DNA of 64,000 nt, from positions 1,116,001-1,180,000 of the forward strand of contig NC_016457.1 in NCBI RefSeq assembly GCF_000226115.1, read 5' to 3'. Made by a program: the position numbers and the translations under genes. How positions within the stretch are numbered: position 1 is the first letter of the stretch; every line of letters begins with the position of its first letter. Below the pieces are notes generated by a model, which was given only the letters and a program-made list of their open reading frames with translations, was not told where the DNA came from and did no database searches. Positions 1 to 11,461 of the stretch are shown piece by piece. The DNA comes from Thermothielavioides terrestris NRRL 8126 (taxonomy: Eukaryota; Ascomycota; Sordariomycetes; Sordariales; Chaetomiaceae).

Positions 1-164
1 ACAGACCCTCGGCCTGGTCCAGCACCTGCTGGTAGGCTTCCTCCTTGGTGACACCCTCGGCGAAGGTGGACGCGTCGGCGTGGACCTGATGGACCGGTCA
101 GGGGCTTGCCTAATTCAAACAACAACTGGGGAGCTGCTGGCAAACATATGAATGTACTTGCCAT
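1..164 (-). CDS. Free methionine-(R)-sulfoxide reductase, GAF domain (5' end only)
   Basis: The minus strand from 85 down to 1 reads VHADASTFAEG, then KEEAYQQVLDQAEGL. This is the N-terminus of fungal GAF-domain free-methionine-R-sulfoxide reductases (fRMsr, yeast YKL069W family), which reduce oxidised free methionine in the cytosol using a cysteine pair. Orthologs as I recall them start MVHAD, so the missing Met should lie in an upstream exon. An ATG sits at 164-162, followed directly by GCAAGT, the classic donor of GC-AG introns; CAG at 88-86 precedes GTC CAC. I therefore propose an exon containing only the ATG (162-164), a 76-nt GC-AG intron (86-161), and exon 2 from 85 past the window edge. 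The catalytic cysteines lie outside the window. Family confidence is good; the start model is inference. Confidence 0.7.
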   Translation of the reverse strand, partial: MASTFICLPAAPQLLFELGKPLTGPSGPRRRVHLRRGCHQGGSLPAGAGPGRGS

Positions 165-1583
165 TCTGACTTGCGATGTCGAGCTGTGAGTTTGCGGAAG
201 ACCGGCTGGACGGGCTGTCGTGAGCCTTCAAGAAATCAGCTCGGTAAATATCAAAAGTGCAGCGAAGACCACAGTATCGTGTCCTCGAAGGTCCTAGAGC
301 ACTGCGGGGGATATTTTGTTGTGTTTGAGGACTGAGAGTTGTGAGTGACCCGAGGAAAGAAAAGCGAGAAGTGGGGTTCTCAGCAATGGCGCCATTGCCT
401 GGGCCCACACACCTCCAGAGCAGATTGTTTAGCAAGGTCAACGAGATTATACTGTCTATCTAGGCGGAAGAAGGGCTTTGACAGCTTAGATGAAGCCTTC
501 TCAAGTCATTGCGCTGTCTCTGGGATATGAATGTGGTCCGGGTTGGTGACATAGGCACTGAACGCCGATCGTCGTTATTACCACGGAAAGACATTAAAAC
601 CAAAGGATACTTACTGGGTTCTTGTGAGCTAATGGTTATTTAAAAAGTTGCTAGAATACCAATAGGTAGTTGGAAGTCCACGGCTTGACTCACTCAGGTG
701 GAGATTGAGCCTTGTTAGCTCGTGGCCAGAAGCTCAGTCCTATATGACTTATTCAAAACATCAAACGATTGAATTCGGCCGAGACTGGGCGACTTATCAA
801 TTCTTCAAACGCCGAGAGCAAAAAATTTCAGACTCCCGGTTTGAAGCGCATAAACATCTTCTCCAAGGTCAGCAAACCAAATCCACTGTTAGGTGGCATC
901 GTCCATCCGATTGCACTGTTTCGTCCAACCGTCCCTACCTTGCCCGAGGGACTGGTGGGTTGGCTTCCTGCTCGCTCTTTGTTCTGTCAGAATACCAGTA
1001 TCTTAGCTACATATCTCCCAAGGCCATTCCCCGTGTCTGTTGTCCCTGTCATGCGCTACAAGCCCGCGGATCTGATTTTCGCCCCTGTTCAAAAACAACA
1101 AGATCCCTTTACTGGCATTCACTTGCGACATCCGACTCGCGTGGCCGCTACGCTTGCCAGCCTGGACAGAATCGTACGCACTGGGTCACACTCGGTCGGA
1201 GTTCTTGGTCTCCCGACTCGTTTGACCGTGATCCTCCACCACGGGTATGTACATCAGATGCTCCGGTTCCGACTTGGGGTGGCCCGTCCCCTATTGTCGA
1301 GCAGGATGCTGGCACCACCTTGTGACAATTCTCTCCTATGTTCGGCCCGCATACCACCAGCGTCACGAACCCATTTCGCCGGTTTATCACTATGGCTTCC
1401 ATCCTCAAGACGAAACCTTTGGCAATCACCAAAGCCAATCTGGACGTTTGTCCCTACCTCGTGGCCGCAAACTGGCCCACGACGCTCCATCCCTTTGTGC
1501 TCGACAGACGAACAGCTGACATGGCATCGCCTTGACTGGGAAGTTCCTGGACTACTGCGTGTGACGGGCGGCTTGGGGGACTG
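165..1583. other. Intergenic, no supported gene
   Basis: Shared upstream region of the divergent reductase gene (left) and the cysteine-rich gene (right). It contains open frames up to 271 codons on the plus strand (769-1584), but with no recognisable domain and with equally long frames on the opposite strand, so I call no gene. Nothing repetitive is seen. Confidence 0.5.
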
Positions 1584-1593
1584 AGATATAAGG
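1584..1593 (+). promoter_or_regulatory. Possible TATA element upstream of the cysteine-rich gene
   Basis: A GATATAAGG-type sequence lies about 170 bp before the ATG at 1760, followed by a C/T-rich leader typical of filamentous-fungal promoters. Two copies of ACTAGT lie at about 1725-1741, just before the start codon. This is position and sequence only; no regulator can be named. Confidence 0.3.
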
Positions 1594-1759
1594 GAGCCTT
1601 TCCGCCGTGTCTGATTGTAGCATTCCACCCTCACATCCGATCTCAGCACCACAACATCTCTGGGACACCTCTCCGCCCCTCAACACGCCTTATCCACCAG
1701 CTTCCCCACCCTACCAACCGACCTACTAGTATTCAACTAGTACGCGATCGCCTGCCGAC

Positions 1760-2131
1760 ATGGTCCAGTGCGAGAACTGCAGGGACAGCGGCTGGGGCAG
1801 GGTGCCGTGCCCGGGGTGCGCCGGCCATGGCCACCTTTCTGGCGACTGCAGCCGATGCCACAACGAACGCACTATCACGGTTTCTCCAGAATGCGAGGCT
1901 TGTCAGCGCGAAGGCGGGGTGGTCGTTGAAGAGGCCAACGGCACCGGCTTCTACTGGCAGCGTTGTGCAGTTTGCGAAGGCCACGGCTGCATCGTTGATA
2001 CGATATCATGCCCTGACTGCTTATGCCCCACCTGTGATGGCACACAACGGGTGTCCGGCTACTGCCACTGCCAGGCCGGGAGCTACAAACGTATCCAGGA
2101 CCAGGTTTGGGGTAGCAGCGGGGCGGCTTAA
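1760..2131 (+). CDS. Cysteine-rich small protein with DnaJ-type zinc-finger motifs
   Basis: Single-exon frame of 123 residues with 17 cysteines, arranged almost entirely as CxxC pairs. Two pairs fit the DnaJ zinc-finger signature CxxCxGxG: CPGCAGHG near residue 20 and CAVCEGHG near residue 74. Further pairs are CENC, CSRC, CEAC, CPDC, CPTC (followed by DGTQR) and CHC. There is no J-domain, signal peptide or membrane segment. The spacing suggests a stand-alone zinc-binding or rubredoxin-like fold related to the DnaJ central domain or to plastid BSD2-like proteins; substrate and partner are unknown. The start is the first ATG in frame, about 170 bp downstream of a TATA-like element. The cysteine pattern is open only in this frame, which argues for a real gene. 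Confidence 0.7.
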   Translation: MVQCENCRDSGWGRVPCPGCAGHGHLSGDCSRCHNERTITVSPECEACQREGGVVVEEANGTGFYWQRCAVCEGHGCIVDTISCPDCLCPTCDGTQRVSGYCHCQAGSYKRIQDQVWGSSGAA

Positions 2132-3215
2132 GACCAAAATCACCTGCTGCCAAGTGCCCGCTGATCTTTGGACCCCTGGAGGTTCATGGAGTTGGTAACA
2201 TCGGGGGATGGCTTCGCTCTCTTTCTTTCTTTCTTTTTTTTTCTCCCTGGTCTCTGCGTTTTGCGGCAGCATCGACAAAAAACCAGGGCTGAGACGACCT
2301 CAGAGTGCGTCGATTTCGCGGCGGCCCCCCCAGCTCACACTACTGGTGTGCTTGTCGGAATGTACTACTCATTCCGTTCACTCAATACTAGGATATGTCC
2401 GGCTGGGTGTCAATGGCTTTTAGAGGGTCGAGGTAGTTATTAGATTGTAGACAGTCATACAGTTGTTACCTGATACCGGGATGCTAGGATGTTCAGAATA
2501 TGTGAATGTTGTTCAGGCACTGATGGCCTCCCTCCGGCAGTCACAGAGAAAGCCGCCTTCTAGTCTCCTGTCCACCCACGGTTTCTCTCCTATTGGTTAC
2601 AGCATCATGGCTAAGGTAACAACTACCAGTGTGGGAATCTCGTCGGCTTCAGCCGTGGCGTGGATCATGTACATACCACCCTTCCCTGAAGACGATGTGG
2701 GTGGGCGTCGTGGCGTCTCAACACCTAGCTAGTACAGAGAACGGATACGTTCAGGCCATGCGAGTCACGAAGCGGGCAAGTTAGATGAAGTGAGCCAAGC
2801 ACTGTCCTTTCCCATGCTCCATAAGCAGTAAATCTTTCAGTTACAGACGCAGCTCACGAACCATGCCACTCCCTCCCTCGCGGATCCAACCCAAAAATTG
2901 CTTCCTATTGTTCAGGGGTATCGTAGCGAACGGCATGTACATATATACAAAGCAAGAATAGCACGACAGCGAGCCCAGTAACTCCTGACTATGCCCGATT
3001 TTTGAAAACCAGCTCAACTTCAACCTCAACGCCGAAAACCCCATTCACCCCCAAGCAACCATCCCAAAAAGAAGGCAAGGTCTTCAAAACGCAGGACCAT
3101 ATTCACCGCCATCCTCGTCGTACACGAAGTGCGCTAACTCGAATCCCTGCCCCACTACCAGACCACAACCACCACCACGACCACCACCACAACCATGACC
3201 GGCAGTATAAACCCA
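2132..3215. other. Intergenic between convergent genes
   Basis: 3' flank of the cysteine-rich gene and of the DUF6536 gene, which converge here. A pyrimidine tract of TTTC repeats and T-run lies at about 2216-2246, and CCACCA-rich sequence at about 3168-3195. No supported gene. Confidence 0.5.
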
Positions 3216-5948
3216 TCAAGCATAGTTCCTCCCAGCCTCCACCAACCCAGCCCTGCCGGCGGTAAACCCACAATGGCTGACACCAAAGCCAACGCCCTCC
3301 CTCACGACGCCCCACATGACCGGCTTCCCGGACAGGCCGGCCCGCTCCCTCGCGAGCGGGTGGCACCGGGCGCTGATCACTGCGGAGCACGAGCCGGCGG
3401 GGAGGGCCATGGGGTTGCCGCGCAGCTCGCCGTTGACCATGGCGGCGGCGGGGGCGCGGCGCAGGCCGAGGGCGAGGACGGCGGTCGCGAGCAGGCCGAG
3501 GAGGACGAGCAGGGCCAGGAGGGCAGTGCCGCTCAGGCCGAGGGCGGTTATTGTCGATGATGATGGTGATGATGGTGTGGGATTGTTAGCGGGGTCGAGG
3601 GGGTAGTTGAGGAGTTGGACCGAGACGGGGAAGAAGCTCTGGCTGAGAAGGAAGGACATGGTGGCGAAGAGGGAGGCGAGGGCGCCGGAGATGGGGATGG
3701 GGAGTGCCAGATAGAGAGAGGTGGTCTGGGCGCCGACGGGGTCGGCTGACACCCTCAGCGGGCGGGCGGAGCGGGTGGCGAAGAGCGAGGATTCGTGCGA
3801 GAGGTAGTAGGTTGCGAGGAGGGCGTTGACTGCGAAGTAGAGCAGGGCAAGAAGGAGCTGGGGCAGGCTGGCCACGACGGCGGCTGCGGCGGCCGGGGTG
3901 CCGGCCGGGAGCAGGGCAAGGGCGTGTGGGGAGGCGGTGCCGAAGGGGGAGAGGCGCGCCGCGGGGTCGTTGTTGACTGAGACAGCTAGCCCCGCGGTTG
4001 CGAGTCCCACGCAAGTAGCCCAGAGCAGAAGAGCGGCGATCCAGCGCGGAAAGGACACGCTGCGGAGCCAGTAGTGGTGCTTGGGCTCCCAGTACTTGGC
4101 TTCCGTGAGCGGCCAGCGACCCTGGCAGACGTCGGTCTTGGACAGGAGACAGGCCCTTTGTGTTTCGGGGTCCGGTTCGTCGAGAAAGGAGGAGATCGCA
4201 TCGCCCAGAGTGGCGAGCGGGCGGAACGAAGATGAGTGCTTGAAGAGCACGGCGCCGGTGGCCACGAGGGCGATCGAGTTGAGGAGGGCGACAGTGCCAA
4301 GTAAGGATGAGTTCAGGTTGACGGCGCATGTTGGCGCAGGGGCTGGCTGGGCGAGGCAGTACTGGATGGAGGACTGGTCGGAAACCAGGCTGGTGCCCTC
4401 GGGCGTTTGAGAGAGAGGAGATGCCTTGGCATTCGAAATTAGGAGTACAAGTGAGTAGTCGGGCTCAAAAGCTCCGCCGAATTGGTCGATGCATGCGGGT
4501 GCGGAGAGGCGAACAAACTCGTTGCGGGCAACGAGCTGCTGGAGGGCTGACAGGTCGGCGGTGCTCAATCCGCCGTTGATGGCCGAGACATCGCCGCTCA
4601 ATGGGGCGCCGCTAACGAACGACTCGCCGACAACGGCTGCCTTGAAATCCGGCGCCGTCTGCGAGACGAATATTACAGCATTATACCTAGCACACTGCGT
4701 TTAGCCTTCCCCGTGACGCTGCTCAGTCCAACCCAGAACTCACATTATCTGCGTAGACGCGGCCGTTGCCAGAACCACAACCGCCAACAGCGTCCGGCTG
4801 CCCCGGATGCTTCCGAGGTTCCGGAGTGACGGGACGCCGATATCCAACCACTCCTTCCGCCGGTGCGCCGCCGTGACCTCATCCCTCGTCGGGCTGCTGA
4901 GGACCTGAAAGGTGTAGTTTGCCGCAGCGACCAAGACGGCGACAAAAACGTTGATGACGACGTGCAGGCCCCAGTTCACCTGGTCCGCCGTCGTGCAAGA
5001 ACCCTCAAAGACAAGCAACCTCCCCTCCTTGAGCGCGACACCCGAGATCGCCGCGACCAGGCACACGAACCCGGCGATCAGGATGATGAACGTCGCCAGC
5101 ACGCCCAGCGCCATGCCGGCGCGCCAGCCACCGCTCCTGCAGCACCTCCACCACCACCACCTGCTGTTTCCCCCATGCCCCTGCGCCTCCCCTTCCGTCT
5201 TCTGACCCAGCTCCTCCGCCGCGGCCAAAAACCGCTGTTGTTCGTCCCCCTCGCGACTGTCCACGCGCTCGAGCGAGGGCAGCGAGTCATCGCGGACGTG
5301 GAAGCCCTCAAAGTCGGCCACGTGCGACCGGTGCTGCTGCTGCAGGTCCTGGGGCAGGGGGACGACGAGGTCGGCGACGCCGTGCTGCGGCGTGACGGTA
5401 TGTACGCCGCCGCCGTAGATGCTGTGGTAGCGATAGTTGCTACCGTGACTGGTGCTCCGTTTCCGGCGCGACACCGTCTCGGGCGTCTCGCCGCGCATGA
5501 AGTTGACGACATAGTCCGGGACGATGTCCCGCTCGGCAGGCGGGTCATCGGTTCCTTCGCTGCAGCGGCGGTCGCTGTTCTGAGGAGGCCGGTAGGGTTG
5601 GTAGGGCTGGTACGGCTGGTTGGGCTGGTAGGGCTGCCAAGAGGAGTGCGTGGTTGCCCGTCGCTGCTGGGATAGCGGGGAGACGGGGCTGGGGATTTCG
5701 ATGTCTGTCACGACGCTCTGGAAGGGCCATTGGGCAGTTTGTCTGCCGGGTGTGAGGCGCTCGGTTGAGAATGCGCGTTCGTCGCGTATTCTGTCAAGGA
5801 CTGGTTAGCCCGGCCCCGTGCCCTGTTTACTACATGGGGGCGGCTGCGCCGTCACACACCTTGTAACCTGGGTCACCTCGCCGTTTTCGTCCCACGTGTA
5901 CCTGTATGTAGACGGCCCATGGTCCCGCGGAGGAATTACCATTTCCAT
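3216..5948 (-). CDS. DUF6536 multi-pass membrane protein
   Basis: Three exons: 5948-5860, 5790-4744 and 4686-3216, with introns of 69 and 57 nt; they sum to 2607 nt (868 residues). The ATG at 5948 starts MEMVIPPRDHGPSTYR; a start near 5711 would be a GTG in the middle of exon 2, so the upstream exon is needed. The N-terminal half is polar and Pro/Tyr-rich, with a YQP repeat around residue 75. The membrane part opens with the DUF6536 hallmark WRAGMALG followed by hydrophobic segments, VNWGLHVVINV, and YNAVIF across the second splice. The tail carries ALPAGSCSAVISARCHP and ends near GFGVSHCGFTAGRAG, as in the family. These are fungal plasma- or endomembrane proteins of unknown activity. No catalytic motif is visible. 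The family call is confident; the function is unknown. Confidence 0.85.
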
Positions 5949-8003
5949 GGCGGAAGCCGAGAACGGGGTCTTGCGCGTCGGGGGCACATAAGAGGAGAGG
6001 CGGCAGGACAGGGCGATGCCTGTGCTAATAAGAAAGCTTTCTCATGCGGACGCAAGGAAGATCTTCATGACCGCTCAAGCTCCCGATATCCGGGGGTACC
6101 TAGAAGGAATCGTGGACACAACAAACAGTTGGGGCTGGGGGCGAAGATGACGGCAGGGGTAGGGCTCGAGGGATTGATCTTTAATGTACGGATTAGGTAG
6201 GGTAAGATCCCAACTGCAGACGGATGGGCCACGTTTTCCCAACGCAAGCCATGGTGAAGGATCGGCCGCTCATTGCTGCGTGTGCACGAGCTCCAGACGG
6301 GTTCCCGCGCAGTTTGTACAGTCAGGAAGCAGAAGGGTCCTCGCCAACTGCTTGTACTGTGCGCCGTGCAGCATGGCCCCGCAGGATTCATGTCCGCAGC
6401 GGCGGCTGCCCCGCCTTGACGAGTTGCCAACGGCCAGCTGTGAGGCCGCAAGAAGTCTGAAGCCTTGCTGCTCGGCATGCGCGCCTTCGGCATTGGGCGC
6501 CGCCATGCCGTTCTGGTGGCATGCTCTGATGGATTGGGGCCATGGCGTCGGCTGGGGATGCTAAATAAAGAAAAATGTCTTGGCAGCGCCTCCGCCCAAC
6601 CTCGAGCTCCGGGGGCGATCTCAACCGAACGCGAGGGCGCAATTTCTTCCTGATGTTCCTCGATTGGAACTGGGCGTGCGCTCCGTTCGAGGACTGCCTC
6701 CTCGTGGCCCTCGGAATAGAGTCCGTGTCGCAGACATGCTGCAGCGGAGAGAAGCCTTTCCAAGCGTGCACTTCCCGCGCCGCCAAGTCTGGGGGAATGC
6801 AACTGCGGCTGAGAAGCATGACAGTGATCCAATGCCGATGGCGACGATGGCGCCAATCGGTGAATTCGGAAGAGGAACAACCCTCGAAACTGTCAAGGCC
6901 CTGGGGTAGTACAGTCTCGAGCTTTGACCTCATGCCGTTTACACTCGCAAACAGCTGTACAACCGTGGGTTTGAAGCCTCCGGCCAGTTTCAGATCAACC
7001 AGCCATGTCGGATGTACGGCACCGGCGATCGTACCCGAAGACTTCTCGAGGTGGTCACCCAGGGGGCCAAGCGAAGCCGCAAGATCGCGGCCGGGTTTCG
7101 CAGATGGGCCGCGTTCATGCGCTGCTGCGGGGCAGCACAACTTCAAAGGAAGCAGAGTTCGCAATAACTAGGGTACCCGATGCGAGCCCGTGCCGATTCC
7201 GAACCATTGGCCTTCACCATAGGGCCGAAGCATCGAACCATGCGTGTCCTCAGCCTGCTGCGCCGCCGGTCTTCGCTTCGCGCGGCTGAGTGACTGCGGT
7301 GTGGCTGGCGGCTGACCCAGTGTGTTGGGACGCCGGCGATATGGCACAGCGGTTGCCTGCCAACTAGAGGTAGTTACCCACTGTCAATGTTGGCATTCCC
7401 CATCGCATGGTAGCTGAAAGCGAGCTGCCTAATCGACATCCGATGGTCGGAAATTCGAAGGCGCATTGATGTTTGTTTCCAACGACCCGCTTCCGCGGCC
7501 TAGCCGTGGCAAACCTGGAGATACGCGTGCGGACGCTGACGTGATCCGAGCATCGGGTTGCCGCTGAAGGTGCAACGGATGTGTGTCTGCCTGGAGCCCG
7601 AGTAAGCTCGTTCCAAATCTGGAACACAGTGAATTGGTGCTGATGTTTGGGGAAAGATCACCCAGGAAGGAGGGTTCCATTTGCAGTCGAAAAGCCCCTA
7701 CCTTAGTTAGTCAATCCAACCCTAACCCAACTCTCACCGCTTCCCATATCGGGGCTTATCGGGGCTTGGCCGACCCGTCAGGTCAGTCCATGCCGGCTGC
7801 AACGGACGGCCCGCAAGCTCCACGTCGGCCAATTCAGCCCACGTCTCACGGTATACCGAGTCGGAGTACACAGCCCATCACACAGCACCACGGCGGAATA
7901 CCACCACCACCAACACCACCACCACCGCCGCACTTCCCCTCCGCCAAAGCATCCGACAGCCCACACCGACACACGCACCTCCGCCCCCGCAATCCCGCCC
8001 ACC
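5949..8003. other. Intergenic, divergent promoters, no supported gene
   Basis: About 2 kb between the divergent DUF6536 gene and epsilon-COP. Long frames occur on both strands around 6065-7171 (up to 271 codons) but they overlap each other, carry no domain I recognise and mix G/C and A/T third positions freely. CCACCA-rich sequence at about 7893-7935 lies in the epsilon-COP leader. I see no RNA gene. Confidence 0.45.
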
Positions 8004-9092
8004 ATGGACCCCTACTCCGCTGAAGGCGAGCTGATCAACCTGCACAGCCACTTCCACCAGGGCCAGTACCAAGAAGCGGCCGACTACGACGCCTCAGCGC
8101 TGTCGCCCGAGAACGCGCTGGCGGCGCGCGTGCTGCAGCTGCGCGCGCGCGTCGCGCTGGGCCGGGCCGAGGAGGTGCTGGCCGAGGTGCGGGGCGCCGC
8201 CGAGCCCGAGCTGCAGGCCGTCGGCGCGCTGGCCGAGCTGGCGCTGGGGCGCGCCGACGCGGCCGCCGCGACGGCCGAGGCGCTCGCGAAGGCGCACGGC
8301 GCGGCCAACGCCACCGTGCAGGTCCTCGCCGGCACCGTGCTGCAGGCGGTCGGCCGGTCGGAGGAGGCGCTCGCGCTGCTGGCGCAGCATCAGGGCAGTC
8401 GTGAGTGTCGTTTTGTTTGGATGGGAGAATATGAGTTTAATTCCGGATGGCTAATGAGAATGGGATGGCCTGTGGGGTATAGTGGATGCCGTCGCGCTCA
8501 TTGTGCAGATCCATCTTCAGCAGAACAGGAACGACCTGGCCGTGAAGGAGGTCGCGGCAGCCCGGCGGTGGGCGCAGGACAGCCTGCTGGTGAACCTGGC
8601 CGAGGCGTGGGTTGGGTTGAGGCTGGTCAGTTGCGCCATGGGAAGGATTGTCCTCTTCTTTTCTCACGGCTAACATGCCTGCTAGGGCGGCGAGAAATAC
8701 CAACAAGCCTTCTACGTGTTCGAGGAGCTGGCACAGGCCCCGGCGACGTCATCAGTAAGGACCCTGGTCTCCCAGGCCGTCGCGGAACTCCATCTCGGCC
8801 GGACAGAGGAGGCGCAGGCCGCGCTCGAGCAAGCGCTCAAGAAGGAGCCCGAGAATGCGGATGCCATTGCGAACATGCTGGTCTTGAGCGTCATTACTGG
8901 GAAGAGCCCGGAGGAGTGGACGAGGTATGTCCCGCAGCGGATTTCTCCCGCTTCTAGCCTGCGCACTCTAACGGTCTGTTCAGCGCTCTCCAAAAGGCAG
9001 ACCCAGAGCATCCCTTTCTCAAGGACCTGGCAGAGAAGAGCGACCTGTTCGACAAAGCTGCGGCAAAGTACAAGGCCAAGGCGGCTGCATAG
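8004..9092 (+). CDS. SEC28: Coatomer epsilon subunit
   Basis: Four exons: 8004-8400, 8483-8625, 8686-8924 and 8984-9092, total 888 nt, 295 residues, the usual length for epsilon-COP. It is a structural subunit of the COPI coat that, with alpha- and beta'-COP, drives retrograde Golgi-to-ER vesicle transport. The protein is a helical TPR-like array: MDPYSAEGELINLHSHFHQG at the start, then Ala/Glu/Leu-rich repeats in exon 1. The best family marks are DAVALIVQIHLQQNRNDLA, then GGEKYQQAFYVFEELAQ, the repeat after TSSVRTL, and PEHPFLKDLAEKSDLFD near the end. The introns are 82, 60 and 59 nt with standard donors. Expected to be cytosolic and Golgi-associated, and essential or near-essential. Confidence 0.92.
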
Positions 9093-9680
9093 AGTTCTCT
9101 TATGATCATATACGATTCATGACTTTCCACCAAAAGGCTTAATGGGACTTGGTATAGACAGACAGCTTCCATGCTACATGGTGGTGGAGATCAGGTGGAA
9201 ATTACGTGCAACAGTGAGCCGTACCCGGCCGAAAAAAACCGGCCGAGAAATTCGGGTATCGGGCCGGCCTCCGGTCTTGAGGCTTGCGGCGCTGCGAGAT
9301 GCAAGCTTAACTCCGATCTCAACCGCCAGGCTTCTTTTCTTCTGTGTTGCTAGCCTGGTACCGCTGAGGTAGTTCCCATCTCTGTCGTACTCGAGTTCTT
9401 CGCCGGTGCAAGCCAGCAGTACACTCATGTACCTACTGCGGGAGCTAACCCGGTGGCATGTAAATGTCGAGGGTGAAAGAACAAAACCCATATAACACGC
9501 AGTTCTTCCTCGCAAACCGGAATGATATTCTCACCTTCACAGCTTCTTCGTCCTTCAAGCTTCTCCTAGCCTGGTCAAGCTGTCCGGGAACAGGCCCAGA
9601 TCTTGTGTGCGTGTGTGTGCCTGCAACAACACTTCTCTCCTTCACATCCATCTCGGCGAACAACACTTGCGACACCAGAC
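9093..9680. other. Intergenic spacer
   Basis: Holds the 3' flank of epsilon-COP and the promoter/leader of the MFS gene. The stretch before the ATG at 9681 is CT-rich with a GTGTGTGTGTG run at about 9606-9620. No gene is supported. Confidence 0.5.
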
Positions 9681-11461
9681 ATGACAGTCGACGCCTCAGC
9701 CCCCATGTCCTCCCCGGACCAGAAAGCCGATCCCTTGCCGGTTGCCGCTGAAGCGGACACAGATGCATCAGCCCTCGAAAAAGCGCCCGAAACACCACCG
9801 GCCGCCACCGCCACCTCCTCCTCCGACGAGCGCGAGATCAGGGGAATCCGGTGGTTCCTGATCTGTCTCGCGCTGTACGTTTCGGCGCTCATGTACGGGC
9901 TGGACACGACCATCGCGGCGGACGTGCAGGGCGCCGTGGTGGGCACCTTCGCCGACGACGTGGCCCAGCTGGCCTGGATCGGCGCCGGGTTCCCGCTCGG
10001 CTCCGTCGCCGCCGTGCTGCCGTACGGCTTCCTCTTCACCGCCTTCAACATGAAGTGGCTGTACGTCGCGGGCATCGTGCTGTTCCAGGCCGGCTCCGCG
10101 CTCTGCGGCGCCGCGCCGTCCATGGGCGCCCTCGTCGTCGGCCGCGTGCTCGCCGGCGTCGGGGGCACGGGCATTTACCTTGGTGGGCTGAACCACTTCT
10201 CGGCCATGACCACGCGCAGGGAGCGGAGCGTGTACCTGACTGGGACCGGCTTCGTGTGGGGGGTGGGCGCGATCCTCGGCCCCGTTGCCGGCGGCGGCTT
10301 CTCCGTGTCGCCGGCGACGTGGAGATGGGGGTTCTACATTAACCTCGTGATTGGGGCCCTGACCGCGCCGATATACCTCTTCTGTCTGCCGTCCATCGAC
10401 CCGGCACCCGGCAAGTCGCTCCGTGAGAGAGCTGCGGCGTTGGATTATCTCGGTTTTGTTCTCAGCGCAGCCACGTGGGTGTTCTTCGCGGTAGGTTTCG
10501 TCTTCGCCGGCGGTCGGTGGGCGTGGGACGACGGCCGGTCTATCACGTTTGTTGTCCTCTTCGGCGTCTTGTTAGCGTCCTACACCCTGCAGCAATACTT
10601 CTGCATCTTCACGACGCCCGATACCCGCAGCTTCCCCGGCCATCTCCTCCGATCCCGCACGCAGGTCCTGCTATACATCACGACGTCCTGCGCCAACGCG
10701 GCCATGTTCTTCACGACGTTCTACATCCCCATCTACTTCCAGTTCACGCGGTCCGACGACTCGCTCATGGCGGCGGTGCGCCTCCTGCCGTTCCTCCTCG
10801 TCCTCATCACCTTCAACCTGGCCACCGGCTGGGCGCTGCCCAAGATCGGGTACTACATGCCCGTGTGCCTAGTCTCGGGAGCGATCATGACGCTCGCAGC
10901 GGCGCTTTTCCTTGGCTACCTCTCGCCGACGACCCCGCCGGCGTACATCTACGGCTTCAGCGTCCTGATGGGCGTCGGCAGCGGCATCACCATGCAGCTG
11001 GGCTACGCGGTGGCCAGCCTCAAGGTCTCGCGGCCCGCGGATGTCTTTGGTGCTAGTAGGTCTTCCCTGGCGTTCGTTGTCTGTTGCTTGCTCCGCAGGA
11101 AACAAGCGTCTCTCCTTCAGCAGAGATACTAACCCACGGGCCGCAAGTCAACATGCAAAACATCGCCCAAATCGGCGCCACCGTGATCTGCCTGGTCGTT
11201 GCCGGCCAGGCGTTCCAGACGAGTGCCGTGCGCAACCTGGACGCCGCGCTCGCCGGCCGCGGGTACAGCCGGGCGCAACTTCAGGCCATGGTTTCGGGAA
11301 CGGAGAGTGCGTTGTTCGACTCGCTGAGCGGCGAGCTGCGGGCGAAGGTCATCGACGCGGTTGTAGCAGCCATGCGGCGGGCGTTTGTCATACCGCTTGT
11401 TGCTGGGGCGGTGAGCATCGTGAGTGCCGTGCTGATGAGGAGGGAGAGGCTGTTTGCGTGA
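9681..11461 (+). CDS. MFS drug/toxin exporter, 14-TM (DHA2/DHA14) type
   Basis: Two exons, 9681-11055 and 11148-11461; the 92-nt intron has branch ACTAAC and acceptor CCGCAAG. Total 1689 nt, 562 residues. After a polar N-terminus of about 50 residues, the first helix reads WFLICLALYVSALMYGLDTT, the family's D-T motif. It is followed by WIGAGFPLGSVA, the antiporter-type segment GRVLAGVGGTGIYLGGL and a G/P-rich helix 5 (GAILGPVAGGGF). The length and late helices fit the 14-helix proton antiporters that pump out toxins or secondary metabolites at the plasma membrane. The C-terminal segment in exon 2 (NMQNIAQIGATVI onward) ends with a hydrophobic helix and MRRERLFA. No biosynthetic genes surround it, so the substrate is unknown. 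A Zn2Cys6 regulator lies 1.2 kb downstream on the same strand, with a transposon-like element between them. Confidence 0.88.

Noticed and set aside
769..1584. 271-codon plus-strand open frame upstream of the cysteine-rich gene
   Set aside because: No domain, no coding bias, overlapped by frames of similar size on the other strand; it occupies the promoter region.
6065..7171. Open frames of up to 271 codons on both strands between DUF6536 and epsilon-COP
   Set aside because: They overlap one another, show no family pattern, and no splice model gave a recognisable protein.
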